This document shows positions 24,972 to 33,259 of a stretch of DNA of 64,000 bases, one piece after another. The position numbers and the translations under genes are program-made. The DNA is from Flavobacterium soyae (lineage in GTDB: Bacteria; Bacteroidota; Bacteroidia; Flavobacteriales; Flavobacteriaceae), in the NCBI RefSeq assembly GCF_021245985.1, contig NZ_JAJQXA010000012.1, positions 1-64,000 of the forward strand. Reading direction: 5' to 3'. Below the pieces are notes generated by a model, which worked only from the letters and a program-made list of their open reading frames with translations, was not told where the DNA came from and did not search any database. The stretch's first letter is position 1. Each line of letters starts with the position of its first letter.

Positions 24972-26246
24972 TTAATATGCAAAAATCGGTCTTTCGCTCA
25001 TTAATTCATTTACTTGTTCAGCAACTTCTTCGATAACATCTTCGTTTGTATGATCTGTAAGAACTTTATCGATTAAAGCTACGATAGTTTCCATATCTTT
25101 TTCTACTAAACCACGAGTTGTGATTGCAGCTGTTCCAACACGAATTCCAGACGTGATAAATGGTGATTTATCGTCAAAAGGAACCATATTTTTGTTTACT
25201 GTAATTTCTGCTTTTACTAATGCATTTTCAGCTTCTTTACCAGAAATATTTTTATTTCTTAAGTCAATAAGCATCATGTGGTTATCAGTTCCGCCAGAGA
25301 TAATGTTGTATCCTCTTTTTACAAAAGCATCTGCCATTGCGTTTGCATTTTTCTGTAATTGCATTGCGTAAGAAAAGAATTCGTCTTTTAATGCTTCTCC
25401 AAAAGCAACTGCTTTAGCAGCAATAATGTGCATTAAAGGCCCGCCTTGATTTCCTGGGAAAACAGCTAAATCTAATAATGAAGACATCATTCTGATTTCT
25501 CCTTTTGGAGTTTTTAAACCTTGTGGGTTTTCGAAATCTTTCCCCATTAAGATCAAACCGCCGCGGGGTCCGCGTAATGTTTTGTGAGTCGTTGTAGAAA
25601 CGATATGACAATGCGGAATTGGGTCATTTAATAATCCTTTTGCAATAAGACCTGCAGGGTGAGAAATATCAGCAAATAAAATTGCTCCTACGCTGTCAGC
25701 GATTTGTCTGAAACGAGCAAAATCCATATCTCGAGAATAAGCCGAAGCTCCTGCAATGATTAATTTTGGCTGTTCTTTAGTTGCAATTTCCTGAATTTTA
25801 TCATAATCTAAACGGCCAGTTTCTGCATCTACACCATAAAAAACCGGACGGTATAAACGTCCTGAAAAGTTTACAGGTGAACCGTGAGTTAAGTGGCCTC
25901 CGTGAGATAAATCAAAACCTAAAATAGTATCTCCTGGATTTAAACAAGCATGGTAAACAGCAGTATTTGCCTGAGAACCAGAGTGAGGCTGTACGTTTGC
26001 GTATTCAGCACCAAATAATTCTTTAGCTCTGTCAATAGCAATCTGCTCGATAACGTCAACTACTTCGCAACCGCCGTAGTATCTTTTGCCTGGATACCCC
26101 TCAGCATATTTGTTAGTCAAAACAGACCCGGCTGCTTCCATTACCTGATCACTTACAAAATTTTCTGAAGCAATTAGTTCTAATCCGTGAATTTGTCTAT
26201 CTTTTTCTTCTAGAATAAGATCAAAAATTTGTTCGTCGCGTTGCAT
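24972..26246 (-). CDS. glyA: Serine hydroxymethyltransferase
   Basis: The enzyme (424 residues from the ATG at 26246) converts serine and tetrahydrofolate to glycine and methylene-tetrahydrofolate. [22 protein letters not shown] and the PLP lysine motif [14 protein letters not shown] are all present. I prefer MQRDEQIFD over the upstream ATG at 26282 because the promoter -7 element (26272-26279) lies between them and the extra 12 residues do not look like the family. It is divergent from the fumarylacetoacetase gene. Confidence 0.95.
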   Translation of the reverse strand: MQRDEQIFDLILEEKDRQIHGLELIASENFVSDQVMEAAGSVLTNKYAEGYPGKRYYGGCEVVDVIEQIAIDRAKELFGAEYANVQPHSGSQANTAVYHACLNPGDTILGFDLSHGGHLTHGSPVNFSGRLYRPVFYGVDAETGRLDYDKIQEIATKEQPKLIIAGASAYSRDMDFARFRQIADSVGAILFADISHPAGLIAKGLLNDPIPHCHIVSTTTHKTLRGPRGGLILMGKDFENPQGLKTPKGEIRMMSSLLDLAVFPGNQGGPLMHIIAAKAVAFGEALKDEFFSYAMQLQKNANAMADAFVKRGYNIISGGTDNHMMLIDLRNKNISGKEAENALVKAEITVNKNMVPFDDKSPFITSGIRVGTAAITTRGLVEKDMETIVALIDKVLTDHTNEDVIEEVAEQVNELMSERPIFAY

Positions 26247-26271
26247 TTCTTCGTTTTTCGTTAATTTCCTG

Positions 26272-26279
26272 CAAAAATA
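26272..26279 (-). promoter_or_regulatory. -7 element of glyA
   Basis: Minus-strand TATTTTTG matches TAnnTTTG, 26 bases before the chosen glyA start. Confidence 0.55.
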
Positions 26280-26289
26280 CAAAAAAACG

Positions 26290-26320
26290 TTTGTGATACT
26301 GTTAGATTATGATATATTTG
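26290..26320 (+). promoter_or_regulatory. Consensus promoter of the fumarylacetoacetase gene
   Basis: TTTG (26290-26293), 19 bases, then TATATTTG (26313-26320): both Bacteroidota elements with ideal spacing. The glyA promoter lies immediately to the left on the other strand, so the two are back to back. Confidence 0.7.
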
Positions 26321-26355
26321 ACATGTAATTTTTCAACAAATAATTAACATCTCAC

Positions 26356-27639
26356 ATGCCAATAACCGCCAACGATACTAAAAGAAAATCATGGTTAGAA
26401 GTACCAGAAAATAGCGACTTCCCTATTCAAAACATCCCATTCGGTGTATTTCTTACCAAAGAAAATGTCGTTACAGTAGGAACTAGAATTGGCGATTATG
26501 CTATAGATTTAGGGGCTTTACAACAATTAAACTATTTTGAAGGAATAGATTTAACTGATGATATGTTTATGCAGGACACGCTTAATGATTTTATTTCTGA
26601 TGGAAAAAAAACATGGCGTTTGGTACGAAACCGTATCTCTGATATTTTCGACGAAAACAATCCTCAACTTAGAGATTCAACAAAAGACCGCGATATTGTT
26701 ATTTTTAATATTGACGATATAGAAATGCAGCTGCCTGTTTTAATTGGCGATTATACCGACTTTTATTCTAGTAGAGAACATGCTACAAACGTAGGTAAAA
26801 TGTTTCGTGATCCTGAAAATGCGCTTCTGCCAAACTGGTTACATATTCCGGTTGGATATCACGGAAGAAGTTCTACTATCGTTCCGTCAGGAATTCCGGT
26901 ACACAGACCAATGGGACAAACCTTACCGGCAGGCGAAAAATATCCCGTTTTTGGCCCGTCTCGTTTAGTAGATTTTGAATTAGAAACTGCTTTTATTACT
27001 ACAGATGTAAATGTAATGGGCGAAAATATTTCGACTTATGAAGCCGAAGATTATATTTTTGGAATGGTTTTACTGAATGACTGGAGCGCGCGCGATATTC
27101 AAAAATGGGAATATGTACCGCTTGGACCATTCTTAGCTAAAAACTTTGCTTCTTCAATTTCTCCTTGGATTGTAACAATGGATGCTTTAGAACCTTTTAG
27201 AACAAAAGGTCCAAAACAGGATCCAACTCCGCTTCCTTATTTACAAACAAAAGGAAAAAAAGCTTTTGATATTCATTTAGAAGTTTCGATAAAACCCGAA
27301 AATGCTGAAGAAACTGTGGTTTCAAAGTCTAATTTTAAATATTTATACTGGTCAATGACACAGCAATTAGCACATCATACTTCAAACGGATGTCGTGTAA
27401 ATTCTGGCGACATGATGGGATCTGGAACTATTTCGGGGCCAACTCCTGATAGTTTTGGTTCTATGTTAGAATTGACCTGGGGAGGAAAAAATCCGCTTAA
27501 ATTAAATGACGGAAGCGAACGTAAATTTATCGAAGATAATGATACTGTAATCATTAGAGGTTTCTGTGAAAATGCAGAAGTTCGTATTGGTTTCGGAGAA
27601 GTTGCAAGTCAGCTTTTACCTCCGTTTATCAGACAATGA
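26356..27639 (+). CDS. fahA: Fumarylacetoacetase
   Basis: At 427 residues this matches eukaryote-like fumarylacetoacetases, with an N-terminal SH3-like domain (to about 120) and the catalytic FAH domain. It has HATNVGKMFRDPENALLP, PVGYHGRSS, DFELETAF and LLNDWSARDIQ, which contain the Ca/Mg ligands and catalytic His. It hydrolyses fumarylacetoacetate to fumarate and acetoacetate, the last step of tyrosine and phenylalanine catabolism in the cytoplasm. The gene stands alone with its own promoter and terminator; other tyrosine genes are not in the window. Confidence 0.93.
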   Translation: MPITANDTKRKSWLEVPENSDFPIQNIPFGVFLTKENVVTVGTRIGDYAIDLGALQQLNYFEGIDLTDDMFMQDTLNDFISDGKKTWRLVRNRISDIFDENNPQLRDSTKDRDIVIFNIDDIEMQLPVLIGDYTDFYSSREHATNVGKMFRDPENALLPNWLHIPVGYHGRSSTIVPSGIPVHRPMGQTLPAGEKYPVFGPSRLVDFELETAFITTDVNVMGENISTYEAEDYIFGMVLLNDWSARDIQKWEYVPLGPFLAKNFASSISPWIVTMDALEPFRTKGPKQDPTPLPYLQTKGKKAFDIHLEVSIKPENAEETVVSKSNFKYLYWSMTQQLAHHTSNGCRVNSGDMMGSGTISGPTPDSFGSMLELTWGGKNPLKLNDGSERKFIEDNDTVIIRGFCENAEVRIGFGEVASQLLPPFIRQ

Positions 27640-27674
27640 AGAGCAGATAAAGTATTTGAAGAAATATAAAAAAC

Positions 27675-27707
27675 AAAAAACCTTGGTTAACGTCCCAAGG
27701 TTTTTTT
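27675..27707 (+). terminator. Terminator of fahA
   Basis: AAAAAACCTTGG and CCAAGGTTTTTT form a 12-bp stem with an 8-base loop and a T tail, 36 bases after the stop codon. Confidence 0.8.
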
Positions 27708-27787
27708 ATGCATTTTTTTTGATATAGAAAGGGATTTTTTTTATTTTTTTTTTATTTCGTTTTTTAAGTTTAGTTTATCTCTGAGTG

Positions 27788-28008
27788 TTTTTAATCTCGT
27801 AAAGTTGCTAAGACACAAAGTTTTTAAAATTTAAATTTATTAGTAGCCGCCAGTTTTAACTGGAGGAAAAATAAAGTTACTATCGAGGGCTTTAGCCAAA
27901 AATAGAGTTTGGCTAAAGCCTTTTTTCGTTATAGCAAATAAATACCTCCAGTTAAAACTGGAGGCAACTAAAAAACTTTGTGTCTTAGCAACTTTACGAG
28001 ATTAAAAA
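27788..28008. repeat. Triple nested inverted repeat with perfect 38-bp outer arms
   Basis: Outer arms 27788-27825 and 27971-28008 are exact reverse complements (core CTCGTAAAGTTGCTAAGACA). Middle arms 27846-27866 and 27946-27966 pair with one mismatch around CCAGTTTTAACTGG, and each is itself palindromic. The inner pair GGCTTTAGCCAAA/TTTGGCTAAAGCC lies near 27889-27920. The element fills the gene-free 27640-28009 stretch along with the fahA terminator and a T-rich tract, and abuts the agmatine deiminase stop codon. Confidence 0.9.
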
Positions 28009-28009
28009 A

Positions 28010-29050
28010 TTAAGCAGGAATCTGCTGGCTTAAGCAATGCAGTGTTCCAAATCCCCAGATAAAATCTATACAGCTAATTCCAATTACTTCTCTGTCAGGG
28101 AAACATTCTGAAAGTATATTTAAAGCTACGCGATCGTTACTGTCATTAAATGTCGGTACTAAAACACAATTATTCAGAATTAAGAAATTAGCATAGCTTG
28201 CCGGTAATCTTAAATCTTCAAAATCTACACGTTTTGGCATCGGCAATGCTACAATAACAGGCGATTTTCCGTTTTCTAGTTTTGCATTTTGCAAACGTTT
28301 CAAATTATCCTGCAAAGGTTTATAGTTTGAATCGTTTTTATCTGTTTCCACAATAGTTACGATAGTATCTTCGTTTACAAATCGGCATAAATCATCGATG
28401 TGTCCGTGCGTATCATCACCTTCAATTCCGTCTCCAAGCCAGATAACATTGGTAACCCCAAGGTATTCTTTAAAAACTGCTTCGTAATCTTCTTTAGTAA
28501 AACCTTGATTTCTAACCTGAACTGCTGGGTGCATTAAACATTCTTCAGAAGTCAATAAAGTTCCTTTTCCGTTTACGTCAATTGCACCGCCTTCAACAAT
28601 TACCGGTTTTCCTTTATAAGTAACCTGAGTTAACGGCACATCAATAAAATCAGCCACTTTACCCGGAACAAATTTATCTAATTGATAGTTTTTATATTTT
28701 GCCCAGCCGTTAAAATTAAAGTTTAATGCTTCTCTTTTAGAGCCATTTTTTACAATAATCGGCCCGGAATCACGCATCCAGCTTCTGTTGGTTTTATGTA
28801 TTATATAGGAAACATTTTTGATATTTACACGGGCTCTTTCAAGCATTTCGGCTACTTTTTCTTTTAGTTTCTCATCGGCTACGACCAAAAAAACAGTTTC
28901 AAAAGCGGCTGCTTTTTTTATAAATTCTACAAAAGCCCATTGAATTGCTTCATATTTTCCCGGCCAGTCGTTACCATTATGCGGAAAACATAATACAATT
29001 CCTTGTTGTTTTTCCCACTCTGCCGGAAATCTTCTATTATTTGCTGCCAT
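28010..29050 (-). CDS. aguA: Agmatine deiminase
   Basis: The 346-residue protein belongs to the peptidyl-arginine deiminase-like family (PF04371). It shows WMRDSGP near residue 90, EGGAIDVNGKGT, a GDDTHGHIDDLCRF segment with catalytic His/Asp and the nucleophile Cys339 in GFGTLHCLSQQ. It converts agmatine to N-carbamoylputrescine plus ammonia. The next enzyme, N-carbamoylputrescine amidase, lies 1.8 kb away on the same strand, separated by a plus-strand lipoprotein gene, so the pathway is intact but not a single operon. Confidence 0.9.
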   Translation of the reverse strand: MAANNRRFPAEWEKQQGIVLCFPHNGNDWPGKYEAIQWAFVEFIKKAAAFETVFLVVADEKLKEKVAEMLERARVNIKNVSYIIHKTNRSWMRDSGPIIVKNGSKREALNFNFNGWAKYKNYQLDKFVPGKVADFIDVPLTQVTYKGKPVIVEGGAIDVNGKGTLLTSEECLMHPAVQVRNQGFTKEDYEAVFKEYLGVTNVIWLGDGIEGDDTHGHIDDLCRFVNEDTIVTIVETDKNDSNYKPLQDNLKRLQNAKLENGKSPVIVALPMPKRVDFEDLRLPASYANFLILNNCVLVPTFNDSNDRVALNILSECFPDREVIGISCIDFIWGFGTLHCLSQQIPA

Positions 29051-29076
29051 AAAAGGTTCTAATTTTTAAAAGTGTA

Positions 29077-29084
29077 CAAAGATA
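29077..29084 (-). promoter_or_regulatory. -7 element of aguA
   Basis: Minus-strand TATCTTTG matches TAnnTTTG, 27 bases before the ATG. Confidence 0.55.
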
Positions 29085-29188
29085 AGCATTCATCAGGATT
29101 TTAAAACATCTGATTCAAAATCATCTGTAATTTCACAAATAATATCTTCCAAAAATTAAGTTAAAGATTAAATAATAAAGGCTTAATA

Positions 29189-29222
29189 TTTTACCAAAAT
29201 GAGGTAATTACATTTGGTAAAA
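29189..29222 (+). promoter_or_regulatory. Promoter with overlapping inverted-repeat operator candidate
   Basis: TACATTTG (29209-29216) is the -7 element of the choice-of-anchor gene. It is embedded in an inverted repeat, TTTTACCAAA(A)TG and CATTTGGTAAAA, with arms about 10 bases apart. A dimeric repressor bound there would cover the promoter. Confidence 0.45.
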
Positions 29223-29237
29223 CTAAAAAACTAACAA

Positions 29238-30758
29238 ATGAAAAAAGTAACTCTTTCATTATTAGCAGCTTTATTTTTAATGGTAAGCTGTAATAACGAT
29301 GAAAATCCAAACAACGAAGAACCAGAAGTTGTTGTAAATGAAGATCCTGCCGCTTTTAAAGAAATTGGTTCGATTACAATTGGCGGAGAAGCTGCTGCAG
29401 AAATCTCTGCTTACTGCGAAAAAACAAAAAGACTTTTTACGGTAAATAACAGTGGAACTAATCAAATTGATGTTATTGATTTAGCTGACCCGACAAAACC
29501 GGTAAAAATTGGTAAAATTGATTTAGCTGCTTATGAAGGTGCATCAAACAGCGTTTCTGTTTATGATGGGAAACTGGCAGCAGCTTTAGAATCAACTGTT
29601 AATAAACAAGGAAATGGAAAAGTTGTTGTTTTTAATACCAGCGATTACAGCTTAATAAAGCAAGTCACAGTTGGTGCATTGCCAGACATGATTACATTTT
29701 CTGCTGATGGAAAATATATTATGACTGCTAACGAAGGTGAGCCTAATGCAGATTATTCACAAGATCCAAACGGAACTATTTCTATAATTGAAACAAGTAC
29801 TTATGCTGTTACAACTCTTGATTTTGCTTCTTTTAGCAATCAGGCGGCGGCATTGGCTAAAGATGGGGTCAGAATTTCTAAGTTTGCAAAAAGCTTTGTT
29901 CAGGATATTGAACCAGAATATGTTACAATTTCTGACGATTCAAAAACGGCATGGGTAACTTTGCAGGAAAATAATGGTGTTGCAAAAGTTGATTTAACTT
30001 CAAAAACCATTACTGCTATTTATCCTTTAGGATTAAAAGACTACAATACTGCTGAAAATGCTATTGATGTAAGCGATAGTGACACTAAAATAGCTTTTAA
30101 TCCTTGGAAAGTAAAAGGATTGTATATGCCGGATGCTATCAGTCATTTTTCTTCTAATAATGTTCCATATTTTGTAACTGCAAATGAAGGGGATGCAAGA
30201 GAATATACTGCCTATACCGACATTAAACGCATGAAAAGCCTGAATCTTGATGCAACAGTTTTTCCTGATGCTACTACTTTAAAGCTAGACGCTAATTTAG
30301 GAAGGCTTAACCTTATTACTGATATGGGAGATACTGATGGTGATGGAGATTTAGACGAAATGGTAAGTTTTGGTGCAAGGTCATTCGCTATTTGGAATGG
30401 AAACACTGGCAAAATTGTTTATGACAGTAAAAATGATGTTGACAAAAAAACAAATGAATTAGGTACTTATGATGACAAACGCAGTGATGATAAAGGTTCT
30501 GAACCAGAAGCTGTAGTTGCTGTTAAAATGGGAACTCAAAATATTTTGTTTGTTGGTCTTGAAAGATCTGATGCTTTTATGACTTATGATGTTACCAATC
30601 CTGCTTCGCCACAATATTTACAAACAGTAAAAACAGGAGACGCTCCAGAAGGTGTTCTTTTTATTCCGGCTGCAAAAAGCCCTACTAAAAGAAGTTTATT
30701 AGTAGTAAGCAGCGAAGGTGACGGAACTATAAAAATCTTTCAGCCAAATTTAAAATAA
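29238..30758 (+). CDS. Choice-of-anchor I family lipoprotein (beta-propeller like)
   Basis: The 506-residue protein is a lipoprotein: MVSC lipobox with Cys18, then an acidic Asn/Asp/Glu-rich linker. Beyond it are repeated strands of a propeller-like domain (about 45-500) with DMITFSADGKYIMTANEGEPN, EPEYVTISDDSKTAWVT, FVTANEGDARE and EPEAVVAVK, the signature of choice-of-anchor I proteins. A DTDGDGDLDE calcium-loop motif lies near residue 375. Such proteins are surface or periplasmic and sometimes phosphatase-associated; no reaction is proven. It sits between aguA and aguB on the opposite strand, with no evident functional link. Confidence 0.78.
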   Translation: MKKVTLSLLAALFLMVSCNNDENPNNEEPEVVVNEDPAAFKEIGSITIGGEAAAEISAYCEKTKRLFTVNNSGTNQIDVIDLADPTKPVKIGKIDLAAYEGASNSVSVYDGKLAAALESTVNKQGNGKVVVFNTSDYSLIKQVTVGALPDMITFSADGKYIMTANEGEPNADYSQDPNGTISIIETSTYAVTTLDFASFSNQAAALAKDGVRISKFAKSFVQDIEPEYVTISDDSKTAWVTLQENNGVAKVDLTSKTITAIYPLGLKDYNTAENAIDVSDSDTKIAFNPWKVKGLYMPDAISHFSSNNVPYFVTANEGDAREYTAYTDIKRMKSLNLDATVFPDATTLKLDANLGRLNLITDMGDTDGDGDLDEMVSFGARSFAIWNGNTGKIVYDSKNDVDKKTNELGTYDDKRSDDKGSEPEAVVAVKMGTQNILFVGLERSDAFMTYDVTNPASPQYLQTVKTGDAPEGVLFIPAAKSPTKRSLLVVSSEGDGTIKIFQPNLK

Positions 30759-30775
30759 CCAGTATTTTAAATAAT

Positions 30776-30811
30776 AAAAAAGGCAGTTTCAAATTATTGA
30801 AACCGCCTTTT
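30776..30811. terminator. Bidirectional terminator between convergent genes
   Basis: AAAAGGC-A-GTTTCAA and TTGAAAC-C-GCCTTTT pair with one mismatch around ATTA. A/T tracts on both sides suit termination of the lipoprotein gene and aguB. Confidence 0.8.
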
Positions 30812-30832
30812 ACTTTATAAATAGAAATTTAA

Positions 30833-31723
30833 TTATCTATCAATGGCTCTTTTTGTAATGTCTCCAAAAGCATCAATTCTTCTGTCTCTGAAAAATGGCC
30901 AGTTCTGACGCACATTTTCTTGTAAATCCAAATCAACTTCGGCAATTAAAATTTCTTCTTTATCGTGAGAAGCCTGAGCTAAAATTTCTCCTTGCGGCCC
31001 AGCAATAAATGATGCTCCCCAAAATTGAATTCCTTCTGTTCCTTCAATATATTTTTCAAGACCAATTCTATTTGCTGCGGCAACGAAAATACCATTTGCA
31101 ACTGCATGGCCTTTCATTACATTCATCCATGCTCCGTATTGGTTTTCTCCGTATTGTTCTTTTTCTTTTGGATGCCATCCTATTGCTGTTGGATAAAACA
31201 AAACCTCGGCTCCTTTTAATGCTGTAATACGAGCTGCTTCAGGATACCATTGATCCCAGCAGATTAATGTTCCAACAGTTCCTTTTTTAGTTTTTATTGC
31301 CTGAAAACCTAAATCACCTGGAGTGAAATAGAATTTTTCGTAGAAATGCGGATCATCCGGAATGTGCATTTTACGATATAAACCAGCTTCTGTACCATCT
31401 GTATCAATGATATAAGCGCTGTTATGGTAAATTCCTGCCATTCTTTTTTCGAAGAAAGGAACAATAATTACTACTCCAAGTTCTTTTGCCAATTCGCTGA
31501 AAGCAATAAATGAAGTGCTGTAAAGCGGTTCTGCTAATGCAAAATTTTCTACATCTTCGCTTTGGCAGAAATAATGACTGCTATATAATTCTGGAAGTAA
31601 AATAACTTCTGCACCTTGGCTTGCAGCATCTCTTACCCAGCTGATACATTTTTTAAGATTATTTTCGGCTACATCATTCAGGTTTAACTGAATTACCGAT
31701 ATTTTATATTTTCTTTTCGACAT
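30833..31723 (-). CDS. aguB: N-carbamoylputrescine amidase (nitrilase superfamily)
   Basis: The carbon-nitrogen hydrolase (296 residues from the ATG at 31723) has the Glu-Lys-Cys triad E45 (LLPELY), K118 (YRKMHIP) and C155 (LICWDQWYPE). Plant and bacterial AguB/CPA proteins of this type hydrolyse N-carbamoylputrescine to putrescine, CO2 and ammonia, following AguA nearby. The upstream ATG at 31744 overlaps the predicted promoter -7 element (31742-31749), so the shorter start is preferred. Confidence 0.92.
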   Translation of the reverse strand: MSKRKYKISVIQLNLNDVAENNLKKCISWVRDAASQGAEVILLPELYSSHYFCQSEDVENFALAEPLYSTSFIAFSELAKELGVVIIVPFFEKRMAGIYHNSAYIIDTDGTEAGLYRKMHIPDDPHFYEKFYFTPGDLGFQAIKTKKGTVGTLICWDQWYPEAARITALKGAEVLFYPTAIGWHPKEKEQYGENQYGAWMNVMKGHAVANGIFVAAANRIGLEKYIEGTEGIQFWGASFIAGPQGEILAQASHDKEEILIAEVDLDLQENVRQNWPFFRDRRIDAFGDITKRAIDR

Positions 31724-31741
31724 GACATAAAATTTAGAGTG

Positions 31742-31749
31742 CAAAAATA
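31742..31749 (-). promoter_or_regulatory. -7 element of aguB
   Basis: Minus-strand TATTTTTG matches TAnnTTTG, 19 bases before the chosen start. Confidence 0.55.
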
Positions 31750-31794
31750 GTAATTTTTAGAGGAATGGCAAAAGTATACTCTTTTAACAATGCA

Positions 31795-31818
31795 TAAAAA
31801 AAGAGCTAAACAGCTCTT
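31795..31818 (-). terminator. Terminator of the toxin-antitoxin operon
   Basis: AAGAGCT and AGCTCTT form a 7-bp stem with loop AAAC and a U tail on the minus strand, directly after the toxin pseudogene stop codon. Confidence 0.7.
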
Positions 31819-32109
31819 CTATAATTGTGCGGAAGAATCTCGTTTAAGAGAAAATATCTTTACAATAAAAACTACTTGATTTTCTTCTTTGTACAGTAAT
31901 TTGTAATCTCTTATAATAATTCTTCTATACTCAGATTCTATCTCATCTCTTTGAAATTGTTCACTAAAATTTATTTTTTTAGCAGCATTCAAAATATCAT
32001 CCTTTTACATTATTTGCTCCTTGAACAGATTTTTCTTTGTAATAATTATAGATCGTTTTTAGTTGATCTTGGCTGTATTAGTCCAGACATTTTTTTGAAC
32101 TTCACCCAT
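31819..32109 (-). pseudogene. RelE/ParE-family toxin, broken by two compensating frameshifts
   Basis: From the ATG at 32109 the frame reads MGEVQKNVWTNTAK and then stops within four codons. The correct continuation (DQLKTIYNYYKEKSVQGANN) is in another frame until about 32004, and the last part (DILNAAKKINFSEQF..., IIIRDYKLLYKEE, FIVKIFSLKRDS) is again in the first frame, ending at 31819. Together they spell a normal 97-codon ParE/RelE toxin. One base is missing near 32069 (AA-G) and one extra A lies in the run near 32003-32006. The antitoxin stop and this ATG overlap as TAATG, so they were translationally coupled. Either the toxin is inactivated or these are homopolymer sequencing errors. Confidence 0.82.
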
Positions 32110-32354
32110 TACCAGTTCTCAGATTCTTTTTCTAAATCTTCCTGCGAAATTATCTTACCGTTTTTAATCTCTAATTCAGCATTTGCTAATTCAGTTTTAT
32201 TAGCAGCTCTTGTAATAGGTTTTCCATCAACATAAAAAGCAACTATTTCTTCCTCTTGATAACTTTCAATAACCGCCTTAACGACTTTTAAAAGACGTTC
32301 ATCAGCAGTATTGATATATTCTAAAACACTATCTCTCAATTCCAAGGCTCCCAT
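32109..32354 (-). CDS. Antitoxin of the RelE/ParE type II system
   Basis: The 81-residue protein starts with a helical 'ELRDSVLEYINTADERLLKVVKAVIESY' segment, common in Bacteroidota antitoxins paired with ParE-like toxins, followed by a charged toxin-binding tail ending SENW. It should bind and neutralise the downstream toxin and repress its own promoter. It overlaps the toxin start by one base (TAATG). It is intact while the toxin is frameshifted. The -7 element lies about 25 bases upstream. Confidence 0.72.
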   Translation of the reverse strand: MGALELRDSVLEYINTADERLLKVVKAVIESYQEEEIVAFYVDGKPITRAANKTELANAELEIKNGKIISQEDLEKESENW

Positions 32355-32376
32355 ATCATATTTCTTTTTAATTATT

Positions 32377-32384
32377 CAAAGATA
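32377..32384 (-). promoter_or_regulatory. -7 element of the toxin-antitoxin operon
   Basis: Minus-strand TATCTTTG matches TAnnTTTG, 23 bases before the antitoxin ATG. Confidence 0.5.
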
Positions 32385-32483
32385 ACTATTTCTGCTTATT
32401 TAATAAAAAACCATTTCACATCAGCTTAAAACTTAAACATCTGCAAAATGGTTTTGACCTAAAAATATATCACTTAAAGAGTA

Positions 32484-32897
32484 TTAATCTATAATCACTT
32501 TCTGAATCAGAAATTCAGTTTCTGATTTTTTGAATTTGATTTCAAAAGTTCCTTTTACTGCTGATTTGAATTTGTAAACTGTCTTTTTAGGATCTGGAAC
32601 TTGCTGTGTACAAACTCCTGAAGGGTATTTTGCCACAACCTGCAGTCCTTTTACTGAATTAATCGTTACATCGCTTATTTTATCAAATTCTCCGCAAGCA
32701 TTGTCTACTACAAAAGTTACATCGTAACTAAGTTCTACGTTTACTTTTCCTGTCGAAGGTCCTTTAATTTCTGTTACCAATGCTGCTTTTGAAACTGGAT
32801 TATCTACTGGTTTCTCGTCGTCGTCATTATTGCATGAAATAAATACAATTGACAAGAATAAAACTACTAAAACTGATTTTAATTTAAAACTTTTCAT
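32484..32897 (-). CDS. Small lipoprotein, paralogue 1
   Basis: The 137-residue protein has a signal peptide with lipobox FISC (Cys22), an acidic NNDDDE linker typical of surface-exposed Bacteroidota lipoproteins and a single beta-rich domain. Two further cysteines (C68 in NACGEF, C96 in GVCTQ) probably form a disulfide. It is homologous along its length to the product at 33260-33673 (shared GPSTGK/GPLTGK, ELSY, CGEF and KSETEF/Y). I do not recognise a named domain; an immunoglobulin-like fold is plausible. Its promoter has the unusual signature shared with paralogue 2. Confidence 0.75.
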   Translation of the reverse strand: MKSFKLKSVLVVLFLSIVFISCNNDDDEKPVDNPVSKAALVTEIKGPSTGKVNVELSYDVTFVVDNACGEFDKISDVTINSVKGLQVVAKYPSGVCTQQVPDPKKTVYKFKSAVKGTFEIKFKKSETEFLIQKVIID

Positions 32898-32927
32898 ATA
32901 AAATAATAATTAATTGTTATAATATGA

Positions 32928-32954
32928 AGATGCGGGATAAATAAAATGGTTGCT
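32928..32954 (-). promoter_or_regulatory. Promoter-like signature AAGCAAC-N17-ATCT (lipoprotein 1)
   Basis: On the minus strand AAGCAAC is followed after 17 bases by ATCT, and ATCT lies 30 bases before the ATG. The same two blocks with identical spacing and distance precede paralogue 2. An AAC-containing -35 is typical of ECF sigma factors, and no TAnnTTTG element is present. Confidence 0.45.
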
Positions 32955-33073
32955 TTGTTTAAATGTTAATTTGGACAATAAAAAGATTAATCTTTTGTAA
33001 TTGAGAAACTTATTCGATAAAAATAATTTCAAAAAGAACCGTAATATCTTATGAAAATAATTTTTTCTCGTGC

Positions 33074-33143
33074 AGCCCCGATAGAAACGGCATCCTTTTG
33101 TCTGCTTCTTTAGCAGGCAAAAGATATAGCGGATAGCGGGACT
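33074..33143. repeat. Dispersed GCCCCGATAG element, copy 1
   Basis: It begins AGCCCCGATAGAAACGG, has a central hairpin built on CTTTTGTCTGC and GCAGGCAAAAG, and ends GCGGATAGCGGGACT. The copy at 43614-43690 has the same start, hairpin position and end. It lies in the gene-free stretch 32898-33259, which otherwise holds the lipoprotein 1 promoter and the paralogue 2 terminator. Confidence 0.8.
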
Positions 33144-33205
33144 AATCGTAATTTTAAATTTTGATTTCGTACTCCAGGAAACAAAGTTTCGATATATTAC
33201 AAAAT

Positions 33206-33238
33206 AAAAAAACCGCTTTACGATTGTAAAACGGCTTT
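33206..33238 (-). terminator. Terminator of lipoprotein 2
   Basis: CCG-C-TTTAC and GTAAA-A-CGG pair around GATT, with a U tail on the minus strand, 25 bases past the stop codon. Confidence 0.7.
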
Positions 33239-33259
33239 GAATATTTAAAAAGATTAAAA

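Noticed and set aside
31951-32235. Plus-strand 94-codon frame near the toxin-antitoxin genes
   Set aside because: It is antisense to the antitoxin and the toxin pseudogene, whose amino-acid pattern on the minus strand is convincing.
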